A stretch of DNA of 64,000 nucleotides. Source: Stercorarius parasiticus (taxonomy: Eukaryota; Chordata; Aves; Charadriiformes; Stercorariidae). The notes under the pieces are model-generated. The model made no database searches. It saw only the letters and a program-made list of their open reading frames with translations, and had not been told where the DNA came from. The stretch covers positions 28,192-92,191 of the forward strand of contig VWZL01000023.1 of NCBI GenBank assembly GCA_013396915.1. The letters run 5' to 3'. A program made the position numbers and the translations under genes. Shown here in pieces: positions 52,422-62,706 of this stretch (its first letter is position 1; the number at the start of each line of letters is the position of its first letter).

Positions 52422-53115
52422 TTTTTGGAGTAAATGAACTCGTCAGAGGAGATCTTTGTGCTTGGTTTTACTTTATGTTAGAAACATAGACAAGTTTTTT
52501 TCCTTTTTTAGGGAAAAAAATTTATGTGTACAGAGAACAAAAGTATATTTTCAGTTTTACTTTTGTATATAAACCTAAGATGGCCTCACTGGTAAAAATA
52601 AGAAAAAAAAAAAGACAAAACAAAAAAAAATAACAAAAACGAGGAGCTTCGGTTCATTTTTATGGATGTTGAAGATTTTACACCTTTGCATTTGTCATGT
52701 AAGTTACTTTTTTTTCCCCCCCATAGTTTGGACACAAATGGCATTATTTTCTTCACAGTAACATGAACAGGAAAGGAGCTGAACTTCTAAAGTTCAAACT
52801 TTTAAGAGAGGATTTTTTTCTCCTCTTGGAGACATTTACCGTTGGTGGAATCTAATTCCCTCATCCCATATTTAGTGCTGATTTTATTATGCTTAAAGCA
52901 GAATAAGCCCTACCCAAACTGTTTCACAGCGTCCCCTCTGTTAGCAGGACATAGCCGTTCAGGAGTGGGTTTGGTTTTTTGGGATTTTTTTTGGTCATTT
53001 CTGGTTCTACATGACCCTTTATTCAGGCGATTTTTTTTTTTTTTTTTAATTCCATGCTTTAATCAAGCACGTTGCAAGCTCATTAGTGCACCAATTATTC
53101 TTGAGGGCCGGACTC

Positions 53116-53121
53116 AATAAA
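53116..53121 (+). promoter_or_regulatory. PIAS1: Candidate proximal poly(A) signal AATAAA
   Basis: A canonical hexamer about 695 bp after the stop, followed 20-40 bp later by a T/G-rich run (CTTGGCTGTGCTTATGTGGG), the usual downstream element. Confidence 0.5.
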
Positions 53122-53194
53122 ATCTGAGGCTGAGGATTTGCTTGGCTGTGCTTATGTGGGACGAGACAGAGAATTTGTGTAGAATCTAGCCCCA

Positions 53195-53200
53195 AATAAA
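53195..53200 (+). promoter_or_regulatory. PIAS1: Candidate poly(A) signal AATAAA
   Basis: A second canonical hexamer 79 bp beyond the first, with GTAGGGTTTTGTTTCTG about 20 bp downstream as a possible GU-rich element. Confidence 0.45.
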
Positions 53201-53596
53201 GGCATTGACACATTGGACTGTAGGGTTTTGTTTCTGAGAACTTACTCTGAAATCCTTTTAAAATAACGTAAGATCCTAATCAGCAAAATATTAAGCATGT
53301 GTCAGTTTTAAATCTGTGGAACTGCTTGTGCTTTAAAGTTAGCCATGCGTGTATAAATGGCCTATTGAATTGAGGCCTGTCTTGTTCTGTCTGGAGAAAC
53401 CTACTTTTAGCTCTAGTAGATCCGATTTCTGCTTAAAAGTGAACTTGTCAACAAAAGGAAGAAAATACAAATACCAATACACTATTGCATGGTTTGTGCA
53501 GCTGATAATGGTCTTGGTACACTGTCTTCTGAGTTCACATTCATCAAAATTAATATTAAACGTTCAATGTGAGTCTCTTCAACCAAAACCCAACCC

Positions 53597-53602
53597 AATA
53601 AA
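53597..53602 (+). promoter_or_regulatory. PIAS1: Candidate poly(A) signal AATAAA
   Basis: A canonical hexamer in a C/A-rich context. The downstream GU-rich element is weak, so it is less likely to be used than its neighbours. Confidence 0.3.
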
Positions 53603-53806
53603 AAAGCCTCACCCTGTAGCCCATGTACTCAAATGTATTGCTACCTATTGAAGTCTCTTAGGGTAGTGGGTTTCAAAATTCAGTTTTCTCTTTTTGGCCT
53701 TGTAATTATTTTGATTTCCCTGATTTTTCAGTATGCTTATGTTGAACTTTGAGCCATACTTACTTCCTGATTTCTTTTTTTAAGTTGTGCATGACATAGG
53801 AAAATC

Positions 53807-53826
53807 TTTTTTTTTTTTTTTTTTTT
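53807..53826 (+). repeat. T20 homopolymer in the PIAS1 3' UTR
   Basis: An uninterrupted run of about 20 T read directly from the sequence. Exact length is prone to assembly error. Confidence 0.85.
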
Positions 53827-54191
53827 GTTAGAACTGGTGGGTCATTTGGGCTGATCCGTTCTTATTAAAGAGTGAAATGTGTAAATAGCTGGAATGCAGT
53901 TTTTCAGGAGATTCTTTAAAGTAAGAGAAGGGGGAGGGAAGGAGGTGATTCTCTTGTGTCCCAAAGTCCATGTCAGAGAGTAAATATTTCCTCTGGTGTG
54001 AAAAATATTTTTATAACTGGTTGAAAGTGCAGGTAACAAGTTTATCAGGAAGAGAGAGTAAGGAATACTAAAATTAGAAGATTCTTGTCTGAATTTTTAA
54101 TGTCCAAAACTGTTGATTGCAGCTAGTTGCTTTGAGCATTGACAAGGGCCACCTTTTGCCTATGAAGTTGTCTCAAAATCTTGCATTGATT

Positions 54192-54237
54192 AAAAAAGAA
54201 AAAAAAAGAAAAAAAAAAGGAAAAAAAGAAAAAAAAA
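54192..54237 (+). repeat. A-rich homopolymer tract in the PIAS1 3' UTR
   Basis: Runs of 6-9 A broken by single or double G over 46 bp. It is a likely internal oligo-dT priming site in cDNA libraries, and it is complementary in kind to the T20 run at 53807-53826. Confidence 0.9.
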
Positions 54238-54390
54238 TCTTTAATCCAAGTAGCATTAGGTATTGCTGTATGATCAGTCGTATGGTTATTTGAAAGGTTC
54301 ACATTATGTGGCATCAAAATTGTTTTTAGTGTTTTTACAGCATCCCTCTGCCACTAAATAGTTGACTTGAATTTTGAAAACAAATGTTTG

Positions 54391-54443
54391 TGTTTATATG
54401 TATATGTGTGTGTATATATGTATTTATAGATCTGTGTGTGTGA
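54391..54443 (+). repeat. TG/TA low-complexity microsatellite in the PIAS1 3' UTR
   Basis: Interrupted TGTATATGTGTGTGTATATA-type sequence; in the RNA it would be UG/UA-rich and could bind CELF- or Pumilio-type proteins, which is speculative. Confidence 0.75.
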
Positions 54444-56257
54444 GTTAAAAGTGAGTTAAATAGTTTTTCCCATGCATGTGTATTTCATACATATCTGGCT
54501 GATATATATATTTCACCATACACCAATTTTATAATTTATTAAATGTCAGTTAAAAAAAATAAATAAAAGGATAGAAAATGGGAAATACTTATTTTTTAAA
54601 CTCAGTCTGATTTTGAAGTGATTAAACCTACATTAGGAATATATCTCATACATTTTAGTCATGAATACTAACCTGGTAACTTCAGAGCATATGCTTTGCT
54701 ATAATACCGTTTGTAACTCCGGAGTACGACTGCCATCAGTGTCACTGGGAGCCTGCGCGTCCCCAGCTTCTGAAACGCCTAAGAGAAATTCAGGAGAGCT
54801 TGTGGCTATTTTACTGACGATTGTGGCGATGTTTCCATTGACTGTATTGTTAAAGATGACCTGGAGAGCAGCTTATGTCGCTTTTGACAATGGTATTAAA
54901 AAATCTTGTTAATTCACGTATGAAATTAAATGTGGCGAGTGTGTGGTAACAGAATCCGGCATCTTTACGCCTGTCTTAGCTTTTGGAAAGTGAGGCCAGC
55001 TGATGATGTCTTCCACTTCCTCACGAGTCACCCTGAAGGGAAGGAAGGCCATTCAGTTCACCGTTGTCATTTTTTAACCTCATTGCTCTACAAAGACGGG
55101 ACAGAAATGTTCTTGAGTCCTCCTTTGTGGTATTAACCCCATATGCTTTGTGAGTATTCCTGTTTCATGCTAGGGTGTTCTTTAGAGTTGATAATTCTCT
55201 GTGCCTCTGACCACGGTTAACGTTGCTTGGTAGAAGTCTCAGTCTGAGTTCTGGACAAGTTCCCTGCAAATGTCACTCCAAAACTCACTCTCCGTTAGTT
55301 CCCACGTTACCGAAGACGCAGTAAAGCAACCCAGGGTGGCCTGGCTTGCCGTGATGCTCCCTTCGCTGCAGATTGCAGAGTTTGTCATCCTTGGACCAGT
55401 GGTCTCTTGTCCTCAAATTCTTCCACCGGAGGAGTGGGGTGCGCGCACACGTGCACGTGTGTTACGTGTTGTGCTCCGTGTGTGTGTACAGGCGCACACG
55501 GCTGTCAGCATGCGGCTCTTTGGAGAGCAGGGTGGAAGTGGCTTTGAATGGCTCTCGAGGGCATTACTGACGCATCCTTTAGAAGATGAACAACCGCGCT
55601 AAACTATAACCTGTGCCGTGCGTTAAAAACTGTGTAGCGCTTCCGTAAGGATAGAGGTGACGGCAGTGCCGGGCTTGCCCCTTCCTCTCCGTGGCAAGGA
55701 TTCAATAAGCCGTTCAAGGACGGGATGACTGATAGATTTTTTTTTTCATTGGACTCTCTTGGACCTGCCTCCCAACGCAGAGCTAAGGACTGTGAGGAGA
55801 ACGTTTTGAAAATTAATTCTTTGTTGCAGTTTAACATTTCAGGGTTTTAAGCACATTTTAAATAGAAAGGATTTTGTTTTGTCAGTGTAACTGGTTTGTT
55901 TTTCTTTCTTTCTGTTTTTTTTTTTAACAGAGCTTAGATTTCTAACAAGGGAAAATTGCTGGTGGTCCCCGAAAGTGCTGCTGTTAATTGTTTTAATTAA
56001 CAAAGGGAAAAATGTATATAAGCAGAATATTAAAATTACCATTAATTCCATGAATTTAAATCTGTCATTCATTGCCTTAAAACTTTCTCTTAGTTTCCAT
56101 ACGGCATGCCAAACCAGTAAATGGCTTTTAAAAATGTATAGTAGACCAATGTCAGTTTGTATAAAAGTACCAAGTGAAAATATTTATTATATGCATTGGA
56201 AAAAAAAAATGGTTTACCTATTGAATGTTACCTGTTTATGTAGAAATCTTTAGATGT

Positions 56258-56263
56258 AATAAA
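56258..56263 (+). promoter_or_regulatory. PIAS1: Distal poly(A) signal AATAAA of PIAS1
   Basis: AATAAA lies in TGTAATAAAAAGCATTCAG, followed by a GU-rich element (GTTGTGTTTCCTGG) 10-25 bp on and then a strong G-rich block. This combination is the best 3'-end signature in the region and marks the likely end of the long PIAS1 mRNA. Confidence 0.7.
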
Positions 56264-56280
56264 AAGCATTCAGTTACGTT

Positions 56281-58839
56281 GTGTTTCCTGGGGGGCAAAA
56301 AAAGGGGGGGAGGGGAAAGCAGGGTGTTTTCTGTGAACTGGGGGTTGCAGAAGGTCCCTTTTGAGCCCGAATGCTTCGCTTCTTGATGTTTGGTGGCACG
56401 GAGTGTCTCGCACTTGTCTCCCCGGGCTCTAACAACGCTGCTTTGTTTTATGAGTGTGTGTGAAGAGCGATTTCTTTTTTGCTAGCTTTTATTTGGGTAA
56501 TGTTTACCCACCCGGAGAGGGTAGGAACCGCCTGTTAGGATACAGATGCATTCTGGAGTAATCCAAAGTGATTTTGAGTTGATCAATCCCCATGACATAC
56601 AAGCTTTTATATTGTCTGCAGCTGAAAGGATTTGTTAATCAACTGTTCTGGTCAGTAGGGAAGAATTAAGCTGCGTATTGGATCATTTGTAATTTGCCTA
56701 TTGATGCATATTGGAAACAAATGCTTCTAAATGAACTCCTTGTTTCATAAGCTAATTATGCTCATGCTCAAAAGTGACGAGGTTTTTGCTGCCCTTGGTC
56801 ACTGGTGCTTCCGGAGCAGAGGTCTGGAGCAGCTCCGGGGGGCAGAAGCCGAACTCGGCACTGTGGCCACCCCCCAACAGGCACTAGTGCACAAAGGCTC
56901 GGTGTGGAGGTAGGTGGGTTGTTAGTCCAGACATCGAGATTAACTCGGAACGGTGGGAAGAAAATTGTAAAGGAAATCGTATCCTTTGATTTGTTCTTAG
57001 TTTTTTCTAGGGAATCCTATTGCTATTTCACTGTATAGTGTTTTTCTGGAGTGTTACCTGAGTGGTGAGCTGCTTCTAACTTTGATTTTCAGAGAAACAA
57101 GATTTTGGTGTTTTTGTTTTCTGTCTGTAGAATAGGAAGAGCTAATATAAGAATCGAGGGATGTGGTGGACAGGTATGATGAAGTATGTCAGTTTTCCAT
57201 CAAAGTTTATTTCCCCTTGAAGCACGACCCTTTGCTGTTCAGAGAGCCTTTGGTGTTAGTATCTTGGCGTGTCAGGATCCGAGTCGGAGCTTACTGGGTT
57301 AGTCTGGGACTGCGTCTTGTGAGAGCTGCGGGCTCTGCAGCTTGGCTCTGAATCGAGGGAGGTTGCGCACAGAACTGCCATTTCTCTGAAGGATACATCC
57401 TGGGTCCGCCTCCATTTCTTGCCTAGCGTTCAGCACGTCATTTAATCTTTTGTGCTTTTTTTGCCCCCATGTAATAACATTCCATGAGAACAATCCCTAC
57501 CTTACCGTTCTAGACACACCGTTACTGATTTGGAAGGGTTAAGATTGGCTCTTGCTTTGTTTTTTTCCCGTTTCTAACCAAGTTTGTGCTGGATACGGTC
57601 CTGGTTGATTCCAGGTGTTGCAGCAGCGTGGGATGGTTTTGGTGGTGACTGCAGCCTGCGGTGTTCAGGCTTGTATCTGCAGTGGCTGTAATGATTTCAT
57701 TGCCGGTCGTTTCACAAATTGAGCAAAGAGCGAGTTAATTGCTTCAGTGATAAAGACTCAGAATTAAAAAAAAAAAAAAAGGCAGGAGAGGCATGGGTGG
57801 AAGGAGGGGAAGGGGGTTCCTGGGGGTGGAAGCCACAGCAGACGCGGCAGGAGCGTGTGCGCTGCCAGCGTCCTGCACAGGTTGCTGCATGGGCTGTGAC
57901 GGTGCGGAGATGGTCTCTGCAAATTTCCAGTTGACTCCAGGGAGAATCTGCGGGATGTTGTCCTAAATTTCATACCGGTCTGAGGACCTTAGCTAAGGCT
58001 GCCAAGATACGGATGGAATAAGATCAGTAACGACTGCTGTGGGTCGCGTTGATTTTAATCAGTTGAAAGTCAAGAGGGATGGGGTGGCTTTTTTCCTGTT
58101 GTAGAGAAACTGAATTTTCCTGGCCCCTGTTTTTCCCTGCCAGGCTGTCTCTGGGAGTATGTTCTGGGCAGCTAGCCCAGGGCTTGGTGACAGATACATT
58201 TACCAAGCGCAGCATTTTCAGTGTGTTGCCTCAAAATGCAGGGGCAGCTTCACTGCACAGAGACTTAACGTGGCGAGATACTGTACCTTAATAAATAATG
58301 TGACAGAAGTACAACAGTACAGAGATCTCGTGTGCTGGAGGAGCAAAAGACAAGGAGGAAAGAGACAGCGATCATAGACAGTTCCTATGCTTGGAGACTG
58401 GGAGTTGTCCTCCGCAGCCGGTGTCAGCGACCGATGGAGCCGGAGAATTGCCCGCTGCCCGTCTCCCGTCGCTCGGGATAGTCCCCGGGGATGCGGCCAC
58501 CACGCCAGCGGGACTGTAAGCCTGACAACTTCCTGACAGCGGAACATCCGGTTGGGAGTTACCTTATCGGATCATACCATGGATCCATGGAATACCGGGG
58601 AGCTGTGCATAGTCATACTAAATTTACCACCGTTGTGACATGATCGAGCTTCCCGGGGAATCTGTTCTACACAAAGAACAGCGTGTGGAAGCAGCAAATG
58701 GTTATGGGTGATGCTGACTTCTTGGAACGCAGTCACCGTGAGACCTTAACAAGTCCTTATTTATGCCACAGTCTGTAGACTTAAGTACATTTTAAAAGTA
58801 AGAGTTGGGGTTTTTTTTAAGCATGACACATTTTACACA
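56281..58839. other. Intergenic spacer between convergent PIAS1 and CALML4
   Basis: About 2.5 kb between the inferred 3' ends. It contains the G-rich block at 56290 and an A15 run at about 57766-57780. No exon, RNA gene or recognised transposon was seen. Short open frames on both strands look like chance. Confidence 0.7.
56290..56323 (+). terminator. G-rich pause block after the PIAS1 poly(A) signal
   Basis: Four G-runs occur (G6, G7, G4, G3), including a G7-A-G4 block at 56304-56315 that resembles MAZ-type G-rich pause elements. Such elements are known to slow RNA polymerase II and aid 3'-end processing. It starts about 27 bp after the distal hexamer. The role is inferred from position and composition. 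Confidence 0.45.
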
Positions 58840-59059
58840 AGGGAATGTTACGTTCAGTTTATTTAAATAACTGAGCTCACATCTTGTGACAACATTTCTC
58901 CAGAAATGGGGTGGGAACCCATGTAGGTGGAAGCACTATCATCAAGGCAAACCAAGGATTTTTAAAGGCAAATGATGATTCCCGAGTCCAAGTAGTAACT
59001 GGGAAAAACTGAAGTCAAAGTTTCAGGTCCTGCTCCTACGAAATCTCTTGGTTTGAATT
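58840..59059 (-). other. CALML4: CALML4 3' UTR (inferred)
   Basis: Noncoding sequence between the CALML4 TGA and the first - strand AATAAA with a GU-rich downstream element. The length (about 220 nt) is inferred from the signal alone. Confidence 0.6.
58858..58863 (-). promoter_or_regulatory. CALML4: Probable poly(A) signal of CALML4
   Basis: On the - strand this reads AATAAA, 197 bp past the CALML4 stop. A T/G-rich stretch (TTGTGTAAAATGTGTC) follows downstream on the - strand, fitting cleavage near 58840. Confidence 0.6.
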
Positions 59060-59157
59060 TCAGTAGTCGGCTGTAGGACGGCAAATGATGTGGACAAATT
59101 CTTCATATTTTATTGTTCCATTTGTTCCAACTTTGGCTTCTTTTAGGAGGTCATCAA
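59060..59157 (-). CDS. CALML4: CALML4 terminal coding exon (EF-hand 4)
   Basis: Reading leftwards, it starts after the acceptor TTTACTCTTTCCTTCAG and encodes VDDLLKEAKVGTNGTIKYEE then FVHIICRPTADY and a TGA. This is the last EF-hand-like unit and short tail of calmodulin-like protein 4, matching the human residues 122-153 as I recall them in spacing and the final ADY/RDY end. The loop KVGTNGTIKYEE lacks the usual acidic residues at the first coordinating positions, so calcium binding is unlikely. Phase (two bases completing the Val codon) matches the previous exon. It lies within 3.4 kb of its upstream exon and faces PIAS1 tail to tail. Confidence 0.93.
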
Positions 59158-62100
59158 CTGAAGGAAAGAGTAAAAGAAAATATAAGTTTGAGTGGCGTTT
59201 ATCAGGATGTTGTGATCTTCAAAAGAAGAACAATGCCGGATTTGGGGTTTCAAATCATTTTTGTTAGTAGTAGTAACTTCTGGGATCAGTTGGATCAGTC
59301 ATCCAGGTGGTAGTTTTAAACTAGCATCAGTTAGCACTTTGATTTCCGTGTCTTAACTGTCTGGAGCGGAGATGTCCATCTCTTTGAGTTCCACATGGAA
59401 CAGATTTATAAATTTAGGCCAAATCAGCTTTTAATTGCTCTGGGTAGGAGTGGCTTATGGGGTTTGAATAGCAAAGCTGTCCCTCTTCAATTTGGACAAA
59501 ACGAAGTGCTCATGCAGGTTGTGCGCCCAACTTTCAGTAGATGTGTGTGATGGCGGTTAATACCGGTGGGCCTTTAGTGTTTGAAAGCAAAGAGGAGTGG
59601 CAGAAAGAAGTGGAGCTGTGGGAACGCCTTGGCAGTGACGGCAGTTATCTAACTTAAAATGTGCTCTTCTGTACAGGCTAAACCATTAAAAGGTATTTTT
59701 CCTGTCAAATAATGTCAATAAAAATAGAGGAACGTAAGAAATGACACAGAGAAAAGTAGCGTTAAATGTTGTCGAATGAAGCTGCTACTGGGAATTGGAT
59801 GCCGTATTCCTTCGGATGCCAGGAGAGGAGGCGAATTCCCTTGTTGGCTTTACCCGTAACATACAGTGGGCGGGTGCTAAAGCGAACAAGAGAAACCCAG
59901 CAGCTTTTATTTGGTAACGTTTTGGGCAGTGGTTTCCTTCGATAAGGTATCTAAGGCAGTCCAGAAGAGGTTTTCCCTTGCTGCTGTTGAGTGTGTCAGG
60001 TTTCACGAGTGTGTATTTGCCCTTGGATAGGATGGTGGCTGGACGCTGTGCGGAGGGATGGGGCAGGAAGCCGTTGGCCTGTGGGCCTGCGTTGATTGTT
60101 TGCTGTTTCGTTAGCGGGACACCTTGTAGGTGTTCAGAGCCTGATGATAGACCGTTGAAACAGAGGGATCGTACGTGGCGACGTGCTAATTACGAGTCCT
60201 CTGTGGTCTCATGGCCGTGTGGGGCTGGTGTCCCCTGGCCGGGGTGGCGCTGGGGTGCTGTCCCCTTCGGAAATGGGCGAGGGCAGGTCGGCGCAGCCCG
60301 CTCGGCGTTTCCGCTCCTCAGCCACTTGGCTGAGGTTGCCAGAACCGCCGCTGGGGCTGAACGAGCTGTGGTTGTTTAAATAAGACTCGGAGTGCTCGTG
60401 CTGGAGCAGAGAATAATAGCTTTGCAGTTGTGAAATCCAGGGGGGAAGGTCAGGGGAGGCTTAAGGGAAGAAAAGCTGTTTCTACTGTAAATAGTTGTGG
60501 AAGGGCCTCTACGAGCAGCGTAACCTGTTTCCTTTCTCCGCTCGTGTATGGGACGAGGCGCTGCTTTCCCCTCTGTTCGCGGGCAGGTATCGGTGTGTAT
60601 AACGGGGGGGTGAGCCGCTGCCGGCAGGGTCTGGTTGCAGCAGGGGGGGGGAAAAGAGGGGCTATTGCGAGAACTTACTGTAAGGTAAGTGACAGTTCCT
60701 TCTTTCCAGGAGGTCTAATCCTCCTTTCAAAAAGAACACCCTGATGGTAATCAAATGCATTTANATACCGCAGAAGAAAAATGTGTCATTTCGCATTTGG
60801 TGAAAGGACGTTAAATTAAAACGAAGCGAAGGCTTTTCTGGAGCCACTGTAAATGAAGGTACGTGCCAGTAGTTACTGAACAATCGCAGACGCTAGTGAA
60901 ATTGAGTCTGTTCCGGCATCAAATATTTATAGCAGCTTAGCAAACTGGAGTTCAGCGTGTCACGCCAAAGGGGGAATTTCTGGTTGAGAAGCAGCATCGC
61001 TTGCTACGTTAGGATCTATAGTGCCTTGTTACAAGTTGGCGTGTAGGCTGTGCATCTACTCGCAAAGCAATGGGAAGTCCCCCTGCACTCCCCAGGTCTT
61101 TATGTGAGAGCGGTTCTTGCTAGGATGCCTTTAATTAGGGTTAATGGCTCCGTGTCTTCGCTATTCAGCTCTCGTAATAGCTCGGAAAGTGTTTTCAGAT
61201 GTACATAGCTCCATAAACTATTATTCCAGTGAAACCGAAGAAAACACTCGGAAGACGCGCCTTGTTGGCGTGTCACTCGTGAAGCTGGGGATGGTGACTG
61301 GACTGACCAGCCTTGCTCTGATGAAACCTAAATTCTATTTAACGTGAGAAAGGGCCGTTCTTGTACCCCCGGGGAGCCTAATGGGGTCTGTACAAACCCC
61401 ATAACCCCGGTAAGACTCTCTCCTTGCCCCTATCAAACTGGCGATGGGTTTTTTCTACTTGCTCTCCGCCAAAGATGGGGCATTGATGTGCGAGCTCAGA
61501 GCCCGCAGCGGGGTCGGAGGGGCGAGAGCTGGAGAAGGAGCCGCCGGGGGGGTGGGATGGGGCGTGGTTTGGAGCGAGGAGGGGATGGGAACCCCCCCAT
61601 CCGCAGGGCTGGAGGGCAGAGGGGTGCGCAGAGGTGCTGCCCTGCCTCCCCGCAGGCCTGGGCCCCCTCCCGCAGCCTGCGGAAGCTGGAAAAAGTGGGG
61701 CATGCATTTAAAAAGTNCATATACGTACATAAAATGCCTAGAGCGAAATCGGCTGTCTCAAAGGTTTTGATCATTTTCAGCTTCCTGGCAATTCCCTCCT
61801 ACTGTGCCCCGTGGAGGCAAACTTCTGACAAACAGGAGAGGGGGGGTTTTTTTCCTNTGCTCCCAGCGCCCTTGGGGGGACAGACGCTGCCTTTATAAAT
61901 AACAGTGGAGCATCTCGGGGTGAAAAAAAAAATCATCATTCAGGAACCAACTGGAGAAAGGGAGAAGGTCTCTCGGTTAATGGGCAGCTGGCTTGGCTCT
62001 TCTGCAAGGCACAAAACCTGCCTGGCGATGGTGGCGTGGGCAGAGGCCGACAGCGGCGAGGTGACTCCACCGTCACCCGAGTCTAATTAGCCGCAGCGAG

Positions 62101-62517
62101 GTGACGTCGCTAACAGGCTCTGCTCAGCGCTGGGAGCGCTCCCCGCTGTCTGCCTGGGCTGGGCTCGGCCGGGGGCTCTGGTTTTTGTGGGTAAAGTGTT
62201 TTAAACGAAGGCACAAGCTCATGGAATGGCTGTGGCAGGAAAGAGACTGGTGCCAGTGGGGTGGACCTGGGGGCACGACGGCACGGCGCGATGCCCTGGG
62301 GCACCGCACATCTCGGGCACGGTGCGGGGGGGACATCCCTTGGGGGGAACGTCCCTTCTCCCCCCACCAAGGGTGCACCAGCACTATCTCCTGCTGGCCC
62401 AGGTCCTTCCTGGCTTCCCAGCTGGGAGCGGCTGATCCCAGATTTGACTACAGAGGAAAATCAGGAAGGAAATAAGAAGATGGGGAGCATTTGATAAGTC
62501 CTGGAATGGCAAAATAC
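59158..62517 (-). other. CALML4: CALML4 last intron, partly GC-rich
   Basis: A 3.4-kb intron with - strand donor GTATTT and acceptor CTTTCCTTCAG. From about 60050 to 62450 it becomes GC- and CpG-richer than the rest of the window, with G-runs (for example 61546-61562) and three isolated N bases at 60764, 61717 and 61857. No exon was recognised. Confidence 0.85.
61546..61562 (+). other. G-quadruplex-type motif
   Basis: A run of seven G (61546-61552), then GGG (61554-61556) and GGGG (61559-61562) with 1-2 base spacers, satisfying a four-run G4 pattern if the G7 run supplies two. It lies on the template side of the CALML4 intron. Confidence 0.5.
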
Positions 62518-62706
62518 CTTCTTCCTCGGAAAGTTTTTCTCCCAGTCTTGTAAGTTTGGCTCTCAGCTCCGAAACGCTGATAACGCCTCTCTTCTGCCTG
62601 TCTATCATGGACAAGGCCGTGAGGATTTCCTTCTCGGGTTCCTCCTGCTTCATCTGCCTGTACATGATATTCAGGAAAGTGGAGAAATCCAATTCCGCGT
62701 TTCTGT
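62518..62706 (-). CDS. CALML4: CALML4 internal exon (EF-hands 2-3)
   Basis: A 189-bp exon on the - strand with acceptor TTACCTTTCCAG and donor GTATTT. It encodes (D)RNAELDFSTFLNIMYRQMK, then QEEPEKEILTALSMIDRQKR, then GVISVSELRAKLTRLGEKL and SEEE, corresponding to human CALML4 residues 59-121. It holds the second half of EF-hand 2 and most of EF-hand 3. Both loops are degenerate: RNAELDFST, and DRQKRGVISVSE has Lys/Arg where calcium ligands belong. The family member is known as a light chain of myosin-7b in the intestinal and kidney brush-border adhesion complex. Phases fit the exons on each side. Confidence 0.95.

Larger units (their letters stand above)
18775..56280 (+). other. PIAS1: PIAS1 gene, exons 2-14 plus 3' UTR (exon 1 outside window)
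   Basis: Gene-level entry. Thirteen coding exons join in frame to 643 codons plus stop. Adding the eight residues expected from the missing first exon gives 651, the usual vertebrate PIAS1 length. Domains in order: SAP with an LxxLL motif (residues 19-23), PINIT domain with the literal PINIT motif (249-253), SP-RING with the Siz-type zinc ligands C351, H353, C374 and C377, an acidic-flanked SUMO-interacting motif VIDLT (458-462), and a Ser-rich C-terminal tail ending in IISLD. The product is a nuclear E3 SUMO-protein ligase that recruits the UBC9-SUMO thioester and represses or tunes STAT1, NF-kB and p53-type factors. PIAS2 and PIAS3 are excluded because the linker and C-terminal tail match PIAS1 closely as I recall it. 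The promoter and exon 1 lie left of the window. The 3' boundary is inferred from the distal poly(A) signal. Confidence 0.96.
52422..56280 (+). other. PIAS1: PIAS1 3' UTR (inferred extent)
   Basis: Follows the stop codon. It is AT-rich with long A and T homopolymers and AATAAA hexamers at 53116, 53195, 53597, 54558/54562 and 56258. The most distal is followed by a GU-rich stretch and G-run, so I place the longest transcript end near 56280. Proximal sites at 53116 and 53195 also have GT-rich downstream sequence and could give a short (about 0.7-0.8 kb) 3' UTR. The extent is inferred; only the signals are seen. Confidence 0.65.

Noticed and set aside
61344..61898. 184-codon + strand frame in the CALML4 intron
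   Set aside because: It runs through a G/C-rich low-complexity block and two N positions, and is antisense to CALML4. Composition is driven by G-runs.
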